This document shows, piece by piece, positions 27,918 through 37,257 of a DNA stretch of 64,000 nt. Source of the stretch: Roseateles noduli (lineage in GTDB: Bacteria; Pseudomonadota; Gammaproteobacteria; Burkholderiales; Burkholderiaceae_C); NCBI GenBank assembly GCA_002205125.1, contig NIOE01000017.1, positions 1 to 64,000 on the forward strand, in the 5' to 3' direction. Below the pieces are notes generated by a model. It searched no databases and was not told the origin of the DNA. It saw nothing but the letters and a program-made list of their open reading frames with translations. Position 1 is the stretch's first letter; every line of letters begins with the position of its first letter. A program made the position numbers and the translations under genes.

Positions 27918-28019
27918 GGCCCTCACCCCTGCCCTCTCCCGCAGTGCGGGAGAGGGAGTCAGGGCGACCGCTGCTTGCGTTTGACACGGTGGCGCTCCCG
28001 CAAGCGGGAGAGGGAGCAA
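27918..28019. repeat. One full and one partial REP-like palindromic repeat
   Basis: A full copy with left flank GGCCCTCACCCCTG, arms CCCTCTCCCGC (27932-27942) and GCGGGAGAGGG (27946-27956), then after 38 bases a shorter hairpin CTCCCGC/GCGGGAG (27995-28001, 28004-28010). They fill the space between two convergent genes. Confidence 0.8.
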
Positions 28020-28034
28020 GACGGCGCGACGGCT

Positions 28035-29636
28035 TCAGAGCGGCGACAGGCCGGTGTCCAGGAAGCGTGATTCCGGGAAACCGCGCAGCGCGAGCGCGGC
28101 CAGCTCGACGAGCTCCTCGAAGCTGCGCTCCTTCTGCAGCACCGCCACGCCGCCCATGCGGTCGGCCGCGTCGGTCAGCTCGTCGCCGATGTAGCCCGTG
28201 GTGACGATCACCGGCACCGTCGGCAGGGTCTCGCGCACCGCCACCGCCAGCTCCAGCCCGTTCATGCCCGGCATGTTGAAGTCGGTGATCAGCAGCTGCA
28301 CCGGCACCCGGCCGCTCTCGATGTCCGCGAGACATTCGGTCGGATCCTCGTAGGTGCGCACGTCGTAGCCGGCCTTCTTCAGCAGCGCCTCGACCATCAT
28401 CAACACGATCGGATCGTCGTCGACGTAGAGGAGATGCTCGCCCAGACCGGGATCGGCCACCTTCGCCAGGGCCGCCGTGTCCAGCGGGGTCGTATCGCTG
28501 CCAGCCACGGGCAGGTACACCGAGAACACCGTCCCCATCCCCGATCGCGACTGGACGTCGATCGCGCCGCCGTGCGCATGCACGATGCCGTGCACGATGT
28601 GCAGCCCCAGGCCGGTCCCCTGGCCGCGTGGTTTGGTCGTGAAGAAGGGCTCGAACAGCCGCTTCACCACGTCCTCCTCCATGCCGTGGCCGTCGTCGCG
28701 GACGCTGAGCTCCGCGTAATGCGTCGGCGCCACGCGGCCGATCACAAACGCATGCGGCACGTCGAAGTGCACCGCGCGCAGCGCGACATGCAGCTGACCG
28801 TGCCCGCCCGGCATCGCCTGCCACGCGTTCGTGCAGAGGTTGAGCACCACTTGCTGGACCTCCGCCGGATCGACCGTCGCGACGCAGTCGTCGCCATGCA
28901 GATCCACCGTCAGCACCACCGACGCGGGCAGCGTCGAGCGCAGCAGCTGGATGCTGTCCTCGACCAGCGGGCGCAGCTTGTGCTTGGACAGCTCATGGTT
29001 GCTGCCGCGCGCGTAGGCCAGGATGCGCTGCACGATGTCGCGCGCGCGGTCCCCCGCCCGCTTGATCTGCTGCATGTGCCCGCGCAGCGGCGAGGTCGTC
29101 GGCAGCTCGTCGAGCATCATCCCCGCGTGGCCGAGGATCGCCGCCAGGATGTTGTTGAAGTCGTGCGCCACGCCGCCCGCCAGCGTCCCCAGCGACTCCA
29201 TGCGCTGGATGCGCACCAGCTTCTCCTCGAAGTCCACTCGCGTCAGCTCGTCGGCCTTGCGCATCGTGACGTCGATGAACAGCACCACCAGGCCGTGCTC
29301 GCAGGGGAAGGCGCGGCACTCGAACCACTTGCTCAGGCGGGCGTTGAATTCCTCGTAGATGTGCGCGGCGCGCGATTGCATCGCGGATCGCGCCTCGACG
29401 TCGAAACGCTCGCCCATCGCACCGGAGAGCGTGGTCCAGTAATTCCTGCCGATCAGCGCCTCGCGCTGGCGACCGCTGGCGCGTTCGAACGCGACGTTGA
29501 CGAACTCGATGGTCCAGTCGTGCTCCAGCAGGATCACCGCGTCCGTGACGTAGTCGAGCGCCGCCCCGACGTGCGCGACGCCTTCCTCAGGTGCGGGGGA
29601 TGCACCCGAGCCGTGCGATGGCTCCTGACCCGGCAT
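28035..29636 (-). CDS. Hybrid sensor histidine kinase with C-terminal receiver domain
   Basis: A 533-residue soluble sensor: a PAS domain (about 22-125), a HisKA dimerisation domain with the phospho-acceptor H158 in GGVAHDFNN, an HATPase domain (NLCTNAWQAM, DDGHGMEEDV, GTGLGLHIVHGIV) and a receiver domain with the acceptor Asp in LLITDFNMPG. There are no membrane helices, so it senses a cytoplasmic cue through PAS. ATG 29636 follows GAGGG. No separate response regulator is adjacent. Confidence 0.93.
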   Translation of the reverse strand: MPGQEPSHGSGASPAPEEGVAHVGAALDYVTDAVILLEHDWTIEFVNVAFERASGRQREALIGRNYWTTLSGAMGERFDVEARSAMQSRAAHIYEEFNARLSKWFECRAFPCEHGLVVLFIDVTMRKADELTRVDFEEKLVRIQRMESLGTLAGGVAHDFNNILAAILGHAGMMLDELPTTSPLRGHMQQIKRAGDRARDIVQRILAYARGSNHELSKHKLRPLVEDSIQLLRSTLPASVVLTVDLHGDDCVATVDPAEVQQVVLNLCTNAWQAMPGGHGQLHVALRAVHFDVPHAFVIGRVAPTHYAELSVRDDGHGMEEDVVKRLFEPFFTTKPRGQGTGLGLHIVHGIVHAHGGAIDVQSRSGMGTVFSVYLPVAGSDTTPLDTAALAKVADPGLGEHLLYVDDDPIVLMMVEALLKKAGYDVRTYEDPTECLADIESGRVPVQLLITDFNMPGMNGLELAVAVRETLPTVPVIVTTGYIGDELTDAADRMGGVAVLQKERSFEELVELAALALRGFPESRFLDTGLSPL

Positions 29637-29827
29637 GTGGACCCTCAGGTGACGAGGTTTCAGTGTGACCCTCGTGGGCGGCGTCGGCAATCGCTGTGCC
29701 ACCACCTAACCGTAGGGAAGCCCCACGGCATCGGCCTTTCGAGCCATCAGGCCTCGAAAGCGCCGCCGTGTCTCCCCGGGCTTGCCCGCACTCCCGCGCC
29801 GCTGTCCCTCGTCCCTGTCGCTGTCCC

Positions 29828-30787
29828 TCAGGTCTTGGACGGCGCCGGCGGTTCGAAGCGCTGCGCCGGCTTGGGCGCGCGGGCGTACAGGTTCTGCACG
29901 CGGGGCAGCGTGCGTTCGATGTCGCGGATCCGCGTCGGGCCGGACGGGTGGGTGGACAGGAACTGCGGCGGCGCGCCCTTGCTCGCCTTCCCCATCTTCT
30001 CCCACAGCGTGACGCCGGCGTGAGGGTCGTAACCGGCGCGGGCCGCCAGCTCCATGCCGACCAGGTCGGCCTCGCTCTCGTCCTCGCGGCTGAAGGTCAG
30101 CGACAGCAGCTGCCCGCCGATGTTGGCCACGCCGCGGCCGAGGTCGCCCAGGCCGAAGATCGCCGCGCCCAGCTGGATCGCGCCGTTGGTCGCCATGTTC
30201 TTGCCCATGCGTTCGCGGGCGTGTTCGCGCAGCGCGTGGGCCATCTCGTGGCCCATGATCATCGCGACCTCGTCGTCGCTGAGCTGCAGCTGCTGGAGGA
30301 TCCCGTAATAGAACGCGATCTTGCCGCCCGGCATGCAGAAGGCGTTGAGCTCCCTGCTGCCGATCAGGTTCACCTCCCAGCGCCACTGCTGCGCGCGGGC
30401 GTTCCACGCGCTGGCGAACGGGATGATGCGCTGCGCGATCGCGCGCAGACGCACCACCTGCGGATGATTGGCCGGCGCCAGCGCCTTCTGCGCCTGGGCC
30501 TGCTGCATCATCTGCGCGTACTGCTTCTGGGCGGCGGCCTCGACCTGCTCGGCCGAGATCAGCTTGGTGAAACGGCTCTGCTTGCCGACGTCGACCCCGT
30601 CCTGCGCCCAGGCGGGGGTCAGCGCCAACGCGCCGCCGGCGGCGATCAGGCCGGTGAACAGGCGCCGTGCGGGCTGGCGCGGGGCGCCTTCGTTGCCGCA
30701 ACGACGGCAGTCGCATCGGCCGAAGCCGTAGGTGGGCGCCGAAGGGAGATGAACGTCGGCGTCGGGGGAGAAGTCGGCATCAAGCAT
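29828..30787 (-). CDS. M48 family metallopeptidase, probably periplasmic
   Basis: A 319-residue zinc peptidase of the M48 (LoiP/BepA-like) kind: HEMAHALREHARE carries the HExxH motif, and the third ligand Glu is in SREDESEADLVGMELAARAGYDP. Such enzymes degrade or help assemble outer-membrane proteins. The hydrophobic export signal (LFTGLIAAGGALALTPAWA) is preceded by an unusual 43-residue stretch with CDCRRC; an internal start might remove it, but I see no good alternative. It diverges from the flavin reductase gene, 35 bases away. Confidence 0.9.
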   Translation of the reverse strand: MLDADFSPDADVHLPSAPTYGFGRCDCRRCGNEGAPRQPARRLFTGLIAAGGALALTPAWAQDGVDVGKQSRFTKLISAEQVEAAAQKQYAQMMQQAQAQKALAPANHPQVVRLRAIAQRIIPFASAWNARAQQWRWEVNLIGSRELNAFCMPGGKIAFYYGILQQLQLSDDEVAMIMGHEMAHALREHARERMGKNMATNGAIQLGAAIFGLGDLGRGVANIGGQLLSLTFSREDESEADLVGMELAARAGYDPHAGVTLWEKMGKASKGAPPQFLSTHPSGPTRIRDIERTLPRVQNLYARAPKPAQRFEPPAPSKT

Positions 30788-30822
30788 GGAGAGATTCTAG
30801 GCAGGCGACAATCCCGGTCATC

Positions 30823-31350
30823 ATGTCCCAGTCGCCATTGATCACGCCGTCTCCGACCTGCGCCACCTCGCCCCTGGACCCGCAGGAGTTCCGCGCGGCG
30901 CTCGGCATGTTCGCCACCGGCGTCACCATCGTGACCGCGCGGGCGGAAGACGGCACCCTGGTCGGCCTGACGGCCAACTCGTTCAACTCAGTGTCGCTGT
31001 CGCCGCCGCTGGTGCTGTGGAGCCTGGCACGCCGGGCCGGCTCGATGCCGGTGTTCAGCCGGGGCTCGCACTACGCGATCAACATCCTGGCGGCCGACCA
31101 GAAGGACCTCGCGCAGCGCTTCGCCACGCGCGACATCGACCGCTTCGCGGGCGTGCGTTTCCGCGAAGGCTGCGGCGGCGCGCCGGTGCTGGAAGGGTGC
31201 GCGGCCGTCTTCGAATGCGCGAACCGCAGCCAGTACGAGGAAGGCGACCACGTCATCTTTGTCGGCGAGGTCGAGGCCTGCACCCGCGCCGAACAGGCGC
31301 AGCCGCTGATCTTCCACGGCGGGCGGTATTACACCGAGCTGCCGATCTGA
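30823..31350 (+). CDS. Flavin reductase family protein
   Basis: A 175-residue FMN-binding reductase-like protein: LGMFATGVTIVTAR, GLTANSFNSVSLSPPLVLWSLARRAGS and HVIFVGEVEA match the flavin reductase domain that supplies reduced flavin to two-component monooxygenases. No monooxygenase gene is nearby. ATG 30823 is placed where homology begins; the upstream frame is antisense to the M48 gene. Confidence 0.9.
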   Translation: MSQSPLITPSPTCATSPLDPQEFRAALGMFATGVTIVTARAEDGTLVGLTANSFNSVSLSPPLVLWSLARRAGSMPVFSRGSHYAINILAADQKDLAQRFATRDIDRFAGVRFREGCGGAPVLEGCAAVFECANRSQYEEGDHVIFVGEVEACTRAEQAQPLIFHGGRYYTELPI

Positions 31351-31368
31351 AGAAGCGGCTTCCGCCGC

Positions 31369-32856
31369 TCAGTCCTCCGCGTGCCGGCCCACCGGCCAGA
31401 ACGGCGCCATGCGCCGCACCGCGCGCCAACGCCAGGCGGCGAGCAAGGCAGTCAGCGGGGCCGTCACCGCGACGACGTGCCACGGCATGATCTCGAAGAA
31501 CCGGCTCGCGCCGACGCTGACGCCGGCCGCAAGCATCCACCCGAGCATCATCGCCACCGTCTGCATCGCGCCCGGCTGACGTCCGCGCGACCAGTCCTGC
31601 CACAGCAGCAGCCCGGCAGGCAGCGCGATGGCGGCGAAATGAAGGCCCATCAGCGGCTGCTCGGCCGGCCAATCGCCGGGCACGAGCGCCACCATCAGCG
31701 CCAGCACCGCCGCGCCGAACCCCAGCACCAGCAGGAACTGCGTCAGCATCCTCCGCGCGAGCACGCGGTTCATCGCCTCGCCGCGCGGCATGCCCGGCAC
31801 GAGCGTCAGCAGGGCCTGCTCTGACCGCGTCCGCTGCAGCATCGAAGGGAAGCTGAGCAGCGGCCCGAACAGCGCGCACATCACGCCGAAGGACGTGCCC
31901 GGCAGCGCATGCTGCAGCACCGTCGCCGCGCGATCCGCTGGCAGCCAGAACAGCACCGCGAGTTCCGCCGCCAGGAGCGCCAGGAAGATGACCCCGGTGA
32001 CGCTCAAGGTCGCCGCCCAGTGCAGGTTGCGCATCGCCGCGATCTCCGCGCGCGCCGCGACGCTGTCGGCGGTCGGCGTCGCGGTGCGGATCAGGTGCCG
32101 GGTCCAGACGGGTAGCCCCCAGGTGAACGGCTTGGAGAGGACGCAGAGGATCGGATGCAGCGGCGGCCGCCCGGTCCGCGTCGTGCGGATCCCTTTCATC
32201 GACATCAGGTCGCTGAGCTGCTTCGCCGATTGCCAGTTGCGCAGGTGCCCTGGGTCGCCGTCCTGGAACAGGTGCCAGAGGATCGCGCTCAGCGCGAGCA
32301 TCGCCAGCGCCGCCTGCGTCACGGGCTGCTGCTGGTGCCAGTCGCGCAGCACCGCCGCGGTCTCGCGCCAGACGACGGTGTCCTTGAGCAGCGCGCTCGG
32401 GATCCACGGAAAGACCCAGAACACGAACCAGGTGATCGGCCAGCGCAGCGCCATCGAGAAGCTGACGAGCACCGCGCCCGCGAGCATCACGAATCCCGGG
32501 AACTGGCCGAACACGACATGAAGGAGGCCGCCGGTGGCCAGCGCGACCAGCAGGAAGAGGGCGACGGCGACTTCGCGCAGCTGGCGCAGATGACCGGGCA
32601 CCAGGCGCGCGCTGACCGGATGGTTCTGGCTGCTCAGCGAGCTCGCGCACAGCCACCACGCGAATTGCAGACCGATCGCGGCCGTGATGCAGAAGGCCAT
32701 GACGGCCGCCGAAGCGGACTTCATCGCGCCCAGCGCCGTGATCACCGCGAGCGGCAGCAGCAGCCACCACAGGCGACGCAAGGGGCGAGCCGTCGCGCGC
32801 AGCACCGCCAGGTGACCGCTCAGGCCCGGCTGCGGCAACGCCAGTCCGGCGTTCAT
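31369..32856 (-). CDS. ABC transporter permease protein, uncharacterised
   Basis: A 495-residue protein with about ten hydrophobic segments and no soluble enzymatic motif, placed as third gene of a GntR/ATPase/permease operon. I infer it to be the membrane half of the ABC exporter. Start and ATPase stop overlap in ATGA (32853-32856). It is larger than the usual YtrC/ABC-2 permease and I cannot assign a substrate. Confidence 0.75.
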   Translation of the reverse strand: MNAGLALPQPGLSGHLAVLRATARPLRRLWWLLLPLAVITALGAMKSASAAVMAFCITAAIGLQFAWWLCASSLSSQNHPVSARLVPGHLRQLREVAVALFLLVALATGGLLHVVFGQFPGFVMLAGAVLVSFSMALRWPITWFVFWVFPWIPSALLKDTVVWRETAAVLRDWHQQQPVTQAALAMLALSAILWHLFQDGDPGHLRNWQSAKQLSDLMSMKGIRTTRTGRPPLHPILCVLSKPFTWGLPVWTRHLIRTATPTADSVAARAEIAAMRNLHWAATLSVTGVIFLALLAAELAVLFWLPADRAATVLQHALPGTSFGVMCALFGPLLSFPSMLQRTRSEQALLTLVPGMPRGEAMNRVLARRMLTQFLLVLGFGAAVLALMVALVPGDWPAEQPLMGLHFAAIALPAGLLLWQDWSRGRQPGAMQTVAMMLGWMLAAGVSVGASRFFEIMPWHVVAVTAPLTALLAAWRWRAVRRMAPFWPVGRHAED

Positions 32857-33815
32857 TGCGTGAGCTCCAGGAAGAGGTCTTCGAGGCTGAGCGCCTCGCA
32901 GCGCATCGTCGCGTCGCCTTGCGGCAGCCGTCCCTCGGGGAATCGCACCAGCCAGCGCGGCTGTTCGCCGAGGTCGCGCCGGCCCAGCACCAGGCCGCCG
33001 TGCGCGTCGACCGCCGCCTGCAATCGGCCCACCGGGCCGGACAGCAGACGGATCTCTTCCGCGAGCGCGTCCTGCGGCGCGTGCAGCGCGATGCGGCCGC
33101 GGCTGAGGAAGGCGACGTTGAACGCCACGCGTTCCAGGTCCGACAGGATGTGGGTCGAGAACAGCACCGTCGTGCCGCGGTCCAGCACCTGGTCGACGAG
33201 CTCGCGCAGGAAGTCGCGCCGTCCGGCGGCGTCCAGGCTGGCGACGGGCTCGTCGAGCACGAGCAGGTCGGGCTCGTGCGCCAGCGCGCGGATGATCGAC
33301 AGGCGCTGCTGCTGCCCTTGCGAGAGCTGACTGACGCGTCGGTCGCGCGGGATCTCCCAGCGCGACATCAAGCCGTCGACCTTGGCGTCGTTCCAGCGCG
33401 GATAGAAGCTGCGGAAATAGCGCAGCAGGTCGCCGGCCTGGAAGTCCTCGAAGAGCGCCGACTGCTGCGGCACGTAGCCCAGGCGCGCGCGCAGCGCATC
33501 GTCCGGCGTCAGCGCGGGCTGGCCGAAGAGCCGCACCTCGCCGGCCTGCGGCTCGCGCAGGCCCAGCAGCGTTTCCAGCAGCGTGGTCTTGCCGGCGCCG
33601 TTGCGACCCAGCAGGCCGACGACCTGCCCCGGCGCCAGCGTCCAGTCCAGGTTCGCGAGCACGCCGGGCTGGCCCTTGAAGTCGACCCGCAGGCCGCTCG
33701 CGCGCACCGGCGGCGCGGCGAGCGCGTCATCGGCGAGCGCCCGGCTCTGCGCCGGGCTGATCGTCAGCGAGTGGTCGAGGGTCTCGTGCAGTGTCTGCTT
33801 CAGCGTGTGCGTCAT
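32853..33815 (-). CDS. ABC transporter ATP-binding protein
   Basis: A 320-residue ATPase: Walker A GRNGAGKTTLLETLLGL, Q-loop LGYVPQQSALFED, signature LSQGQQQRLSIIRAL, Walker B LLVLDEPVASLD and H-loop STHILSDLERVAF. The N-terminal 40 residues before the domain are extra. Overlaps at both ends (ATGA with the GntR gene and with the permease gene) show strict translational coupling. The closest known arrangement is the YtrA-YtrB type operon of Gram-positives and proteobacteria. Confidence 0.93.
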   Translation of the reverse strand: MTHTLKQTLHETLDHSLTISPAQSRALADDALAAPPVRASGLRVDFKGQPGVLANLDWTLAPGQVVGLLGRNGAGKTTLLETLLGLREPQAGEVRLFGQPALTPDDALRARLGYVPQQSALFEDFQAGDLLRYFRSFYPRWNDAKVDGLMSRWEIPRDRRVSQLSQGQQQRLSIIRALAHEPDLLVLDEPVASLDAAGRRDFLRELVDQVLDRGTTVLFSTHILSDLERVAFNVAFLSRGRIALHAPQDALAEEIRLLSGPVGRLQAAVDAHGGLVLGRRDLGEQPRWLVRFPEGRLPQGDATMRCEALSLEDLFLELTQ

Positions 33816-34213
33816 CGCGTCTCTCCCTGGTCTTCGAGCAGCGCCTTGAACAGCGCCAGCACCTGATCCGGCGGCAGCTCCAGCTGGCGCGCCTCGGCGG
33901 CGGCCTTCTCCAGCGCGGGGCGCAGCAGCTCCACGCGGCCGCGCGTCTTCATCGCCTTCTGGTGCTGCGCCGCCACCACCATCGGCAGGCCGCGGCGACG
34001 CTCCACCAACCCTTCCGCCTCCATCAGCCCGAAGGCCTTGGAGACGGTCATCGGATTCACCGCCAGCGCCTGCGCCAGCTCGCGCACGGAAGGGATCTCC
34101 TGCCCCGCCACCAGCTGACCGCTGGCCACGCGGCGGCGCAGCTGCTCCACCAGCTGGCGGTAGATCGGCTCGGGGGAGCCCGGGTTGATGCTGAAGAGGA
34201 GGTCGGCGTCCAT
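33812..34213 (-). CDS. GntR family regulator, YtrA subfamily
   Basis: A 133-residue regulator with an N-terminal winged helix (SPEPIYRQLVEQLRRRVASGQLVAGQEIPSVRELAQALAVNPMTVSKAFGLMEAEGLVERRRG) and only a short helical tail, as in the YtrA subfamily that controls linked ABC exporters. It is the first gene of the operon and probably represses it through the operator just upstream. Confidence 0.93.
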   Translation of the reverse strand: MDADLLFSINPGSPEPIYRQLVEQLRRRVASGQLVAGQEIPSVRELAQALAVNPMTVSKAFGLMEAEGLVERRRGLPMVVAAQHQKAMKTRGRVELLRPALEKAAAEARQLELPPDQVLALFKALLEDQGETR

Positions 34214-34245
34214 CGGCGGTTGTCGGCGCCGACGGCATCGTCAGC

Positions 34246-34289
34246 GTGTATCAGTACAGTAATACACAATACCGTAATGCGTCAACCCT
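34246..34289 (-). promoter_or_regulatory. Promoter and inverted-repeat operator of the GntR/ABC operon
   Basis: An inverted repeat GTGTAT (34246-34251) and ATACAC (34262-34267) with a ten-base centre lies 33 bases before the GntR start. On the minus strand a good -35 box TTGACG stands just upstream of it (about 34284-34289), so the repeat covers the -10 position. This is the usual position for a YtrA-type auto-repressor site. Read from sequence only. Confidence 0.6.
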
Positions 34290-34327
34290 GTGAGAGGCGG
34301 TGCGGTGCTTGCTCACCAAGCACCACT

Positions 34328-35245
34328 TCAGGCGGCGCCGACCGGCTCCGGAAACTTCTCCGCGTAGAGCTGCGCCAGCCAGTCGACGAACACCCGCACC
34401 CGCGGCGAGAGCTGCCGATGCTGCGGGTAGAGCACGGACAGCGTCATCGCCGGGCTCTGCCATTCCGGCAGCACCTCGACGAGCCGCCCGGCCTGCAGGT
34501 CGGGCTCCAGGTGGTAGCGCGGCACCTGGATCAGCCCGCAGCCGCGCAGCGCGCAGGCGTAGTAGTTCTGGGCGTCGTTCACCGAGATCCAGCCCGGCAG
34601 CGCGTAGCGCCGCAGCTGCCCGTCCACGGTGAGCTCGATCGGATAGTCCACGCCGCCCCCGCTGGCGAAGAAGCGCACCGTCTGGTGCCACGGCAGATCG
34701 TCGGGATGACGCGGCGTGCCCGCGCGCGCGAGGTATTCGGGACTGGCGCAGATGGCCTGCGGCATCGACGCCAGCTTGCGCGCCACCAGCGTCGAATCGC
34801 GCGGCGTGCCTGCGCGCAGCACGCAGTCCACGCCCTCGCGCACCAGGTCCACCAGACGGTCGCCGCCGCTGACCACCAGCTCGATCTGCGGGAAACGCTC
34901 GCGGAACTCGTCGATGCGCGGCAGCACGATCTGCGACGCATGCACCCCGTGCATGTCCACCCGCAGCACCCCGCGCGGATTCGACGCCACCTGCTTCAAC
35001 GAGGCCTCGGCATCGTCCAGCTCGTTGAGCACCAGCACGCAGCGCTCGTAGTACGCCTGGCCGTCCAGCGTCGGCCGCACGTCGCGCGTGGTCCGGTCCA
35101 GCAGCCGCGTGCCCAGCCGGGCCTCCAGCGCCTTGATGGCGTGCGTGGCCGTCGCCCGGGGGATGTCCAGGTGCGCGGCCGCCTGCGTGAAGCTGCGCAG
35201 CTCCACGATCCGGGTGAACAGCTGAAGGGTCTCGAATCGGTCCAT
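34328..35245 (-). CDS. LysR family transcriptional regulator
   Basis: A 305-residue LysR protein: HTH FTRIVELRSFTQAAAHLDIPRATATHAIKALEARLGTRLL and a full effector domain. It is divergent from two SDR genes, which are its likely targets, with a palindrome in the shared control region. Confidence 0.93.
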   Translation of the reverse strand: MDRFETLQLFTRIVELRSFTQAAAHLDIPRATATHAIKALEARLGTRLLDRTTRDVRPTLDGQAYYERCVLVLNELDDAEASLKQVASNPRGVLRVDMHGVHASQIVLPRIDEFRERFPQIELVVSGGDRLVDLVREGVDCVLRAGTPRDSTLVARKLASMPQAICASPEYLARAGTPRHPDDLPWHQTVRFFASGGGVDYPIELTVDGQLRRYALPGWISVNDAQNYYACALRGCGLIQVPRYHLEPDLQAGRLVEVLPEWQSPAMTLSVLYPQHRQLSPRVRVFVDWLAQLYAEKFPEPVGAA

Positions 35246-35272
35246 TCCAGCATCCTCTCAGGCTTTTGTTGA

Positions 35273-35288
35273 GTCAGGTTGAACTGAC
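35273..35288. promoter_or_regulatory. Palindrome in the LysR/SDR divergent region
   Basis: GTCAG (35273-35277) and CTGAC (35284-35288), six bases apart and flanked by TTGA and AA, form a dyad 27 bases before the LysR start. Position and symmetry suit a LysR autoregulatory box that also controls the SDR genes. Confidence 0.5.
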
Positions 35289-35403
35289 AAGCCAATTCTC
35301 ACGCCTTTTTCCGGATCAGATCAACAACCAGAATTCGTTCCATCGCAACCCGGAAGTCATCCATCCCCCTTCCCCGACTTCCGACAACCCCTTGGAGCGA
35401 ACC

Positions 35404-36198
35404 ATGACCACCCCTTCCTCTGCTTCCTCTTCCTCCTCTTCGACGCCGATCTCGACCTCCACCGATCGCGGTTTCCGCACCGCCCTCGTCACCGGCGGCT
35501 CGCGCGGCATCGGCCAGGCCATCGCCAAGCGGCTTGCCGCCGACGGCTTCACCGTCGTCGTCAACTACGCCGGCAACGCCGCCGCGGCCCAGGAGACCGT
35601 CGCCGCCATCGAAGCCGCCGGCGGCCGCGCCACCGCCGTGCAGGCCGACGTGTCCGACGCCGGCCAGGTCGCCGCGCTGTTCGAGGAAACGCTGCGCCGC
35701 CACGGCCGCCTCGACGCCGTCGTGCACAGCGCGGGCGTGATGCCGATGGGCGCCATCAAGCCGTCCAGCCTGGAGACCTTCGACCAGGTGATCGACACCA
35801 ACCTGCGCGGCGCCTTCCTGGTGCTGGCGCACGCCGCCGAGAAGGTCGCCACGGGCGGCCGCATCGTGGCGCTGTCGACCAGCGTGATCGCCAAGTCCTT
35901 CCCCAACTACGGCCCGTACATCGCATCCAAGGCCGGCGTCGAAGGCCTGGTGCACGTGCTGGCCAACGAACTGCGCGGCCGCTCGATCACCGTCAACGCG
36001 GTCGCCCCGGGTCCGGTCGGCACCGAGCTCTTCTTCAAGGGCAAGTCGCAGGAGCAGATCGACAGCGTCGCCAAAGTCGCGCCGCTGGAGCGCCTGGGCA
36101 CGCCCGAGGACATCGCCAACGCCGTGTCCTTCCTCGTCGGCGCGGGCGGCGGCTGGATCAACAGCCAGGTCCTGCGCGCCAACGGCGGCTTCGCCTGA
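35404..36198 (+). CDS. SDR family oxidoreductase
   Basis: A 264-residue NAD(P)-dependent short-chain dehydrogenase/reductase. After a Ser/Thr-rich N-terminal tail of about 20 residues come the cofactor motif TGGSRGIGQAIA, the HSAGVMP (NNAG-equivalent) stretch, and the catalytic Ser/Tyr/Lys in STSVIAKSFPNYGPYIASKAG. The substrate is unknown. Divergent from a LysR gene and followed by a second SDR gene after 59 bases. Confidence 0.93.
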   Translation: MTTPSSASSSSSSTPISTSTDRGFRTALVTGGSRGIGQAIAKRLAADGFTVVVNYAGNAAAAQETVAAIEAAGGRATAVQADVSDAGQVAALFEETLRRHGRLDAVVHSAGVMPMGAIKPSSLETFDQVIDTNLRGAFLVLAHAAEKVATGGRIVALSTSVIAKSFPNYGPYIASKAGVEGLVHVLANELRGRSITVNAVAPGPVGTELFFKGKSQEQIDSVAKVAPLERLGTPEDIANAVSFLVGAGGGWINSQVLRANGGFA

Positions 36199-36257
36199 GC
36201 CCCACGCCCGCCAGCGCCCCAGTCTTCCTTTCAGTCCCTTCATTCCGGAGCACTGTC

Positions 36258-37187
36258 ATGAGCACGTCCACCTCGTCTTCCCAGGTCATCCTCGTCACCG
36301 GCGCCTCGAGCGGCTTCGGCGCCATGAGCGCCCGCGCGCTGGCCGACGCCGGCCACATCGTCTACGCCAGCATGCGCGCCACGCAGGGCCGCAACGCGCC
36401 GCAGGTCGCCGCCGTCGACGCCTATGCCCGCGAGCACGGCGTGAAGCTGCACGCGCTGGAACTCGACGTCCAGTCGCAGGACTCGTCCGACGCCGCCATC
36501 GCCCGCATCGTCGCCGCGCAGGGCCGGCTCGACGTCGTCATGCACAACGCCGGCCACATGGCCTTCGGCCCGGCGGAAGCCTTCCTGCCGGAGCAGTACG
36601 CGCAGCTCTACGACGTCAACGTGATCGGCGCGCAGCGGGTCAACCGCGCGGCGCTGCCGCAGCTGCGCCGCCAGGGTCGCGGCCTGCTGCTGTGGATCGG
36701 CAGCAGCAGCACGCGCGGCGGCACGCCGCCCTACCTGGCGCCCTACTTCGCGGCGAAGGCGGCGATGGACGCGGTCGCCGTCAGCTACGCGGGCGAGCTG
36801 GCGCGCTGGGGCATCGAGACGGCGATCGTCGTCCCAGGCGCCTTCACCAAGGGCACCAACCACTTCGTGCACTCGGGCTCGCCGGGCGACATCGAACGCG
36901 TCGCGGCCTATGACAGCGGTCCGACGCAAGGCCTGGCCCAGGAGATCATGACCAACCTGGCCGCCGCCGAACCCGCCGACGCGGATCCGACCGAGGTGGC
37001 CCGCGCGGTCGTGGACGTCGTCGGCGCGCCCTTCGGCAAGCGCCCGTTCCGCATCCACATCGATCCGTCGGAGGACGGCAGCAACGTCGTCAGCGCTGTG
37101 GCCGACCGGATCCGCTCGGAGTTCCTGCGTCGCGTGCAGCTCGGCGATCTGTTGACGGTGCGCAACGCCGGCGCCACGCCCGTGTGA
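36258..37187 (+). CDS. SDR family oxidoreductase
   Basis: A 309-residue classical SDR: TGASSGFGAMSARALADAGH, HNAGHMAFGP, catalytic Ser in GSSSTRGG and YFAAKAAMD. The catalytic tyrosine is in APYFAAK. The 45-residue C-terminal extension after the core (residues 245-309) is longer than in the first SDR. Likely in one operon with it under the divergent LysR regulator. Confidence 0.92.
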   Translation: MSTSTSSSQVILVTGASSGFGAMSARALADAGHIVYASMRATQGRNAPQVAAVDAYAREHGVKLHALELDVQSQDSSDAAIARIVAAQGRLDVVMHNAGHMAFGPAEAFLPEQYAQLYDVNVIGAQRVNRAALPQLRRQGRGLLLWIGSSSTRGGTPPYLAPYFAAKAAMDAVAVSYAGELARWGIETAIVVPGAFTKGTNHFVHSGSPGDIERVAAYDSGPTQGLAQEIMTNLAAAEPADADPTEVARAVVDVVGAPFGKRPFRIHIDPSEDGSNVVSAVADRIRSEFLRRVQLGDLLTVRNAGATPV

Positions 37188-37257
37188 TGGTGGGCCCAGG
37201 GGTCATGGGGTGCGCTGTATCCTCGCCGCGGCGCAACACCCGACCCCTCCGTATCCC

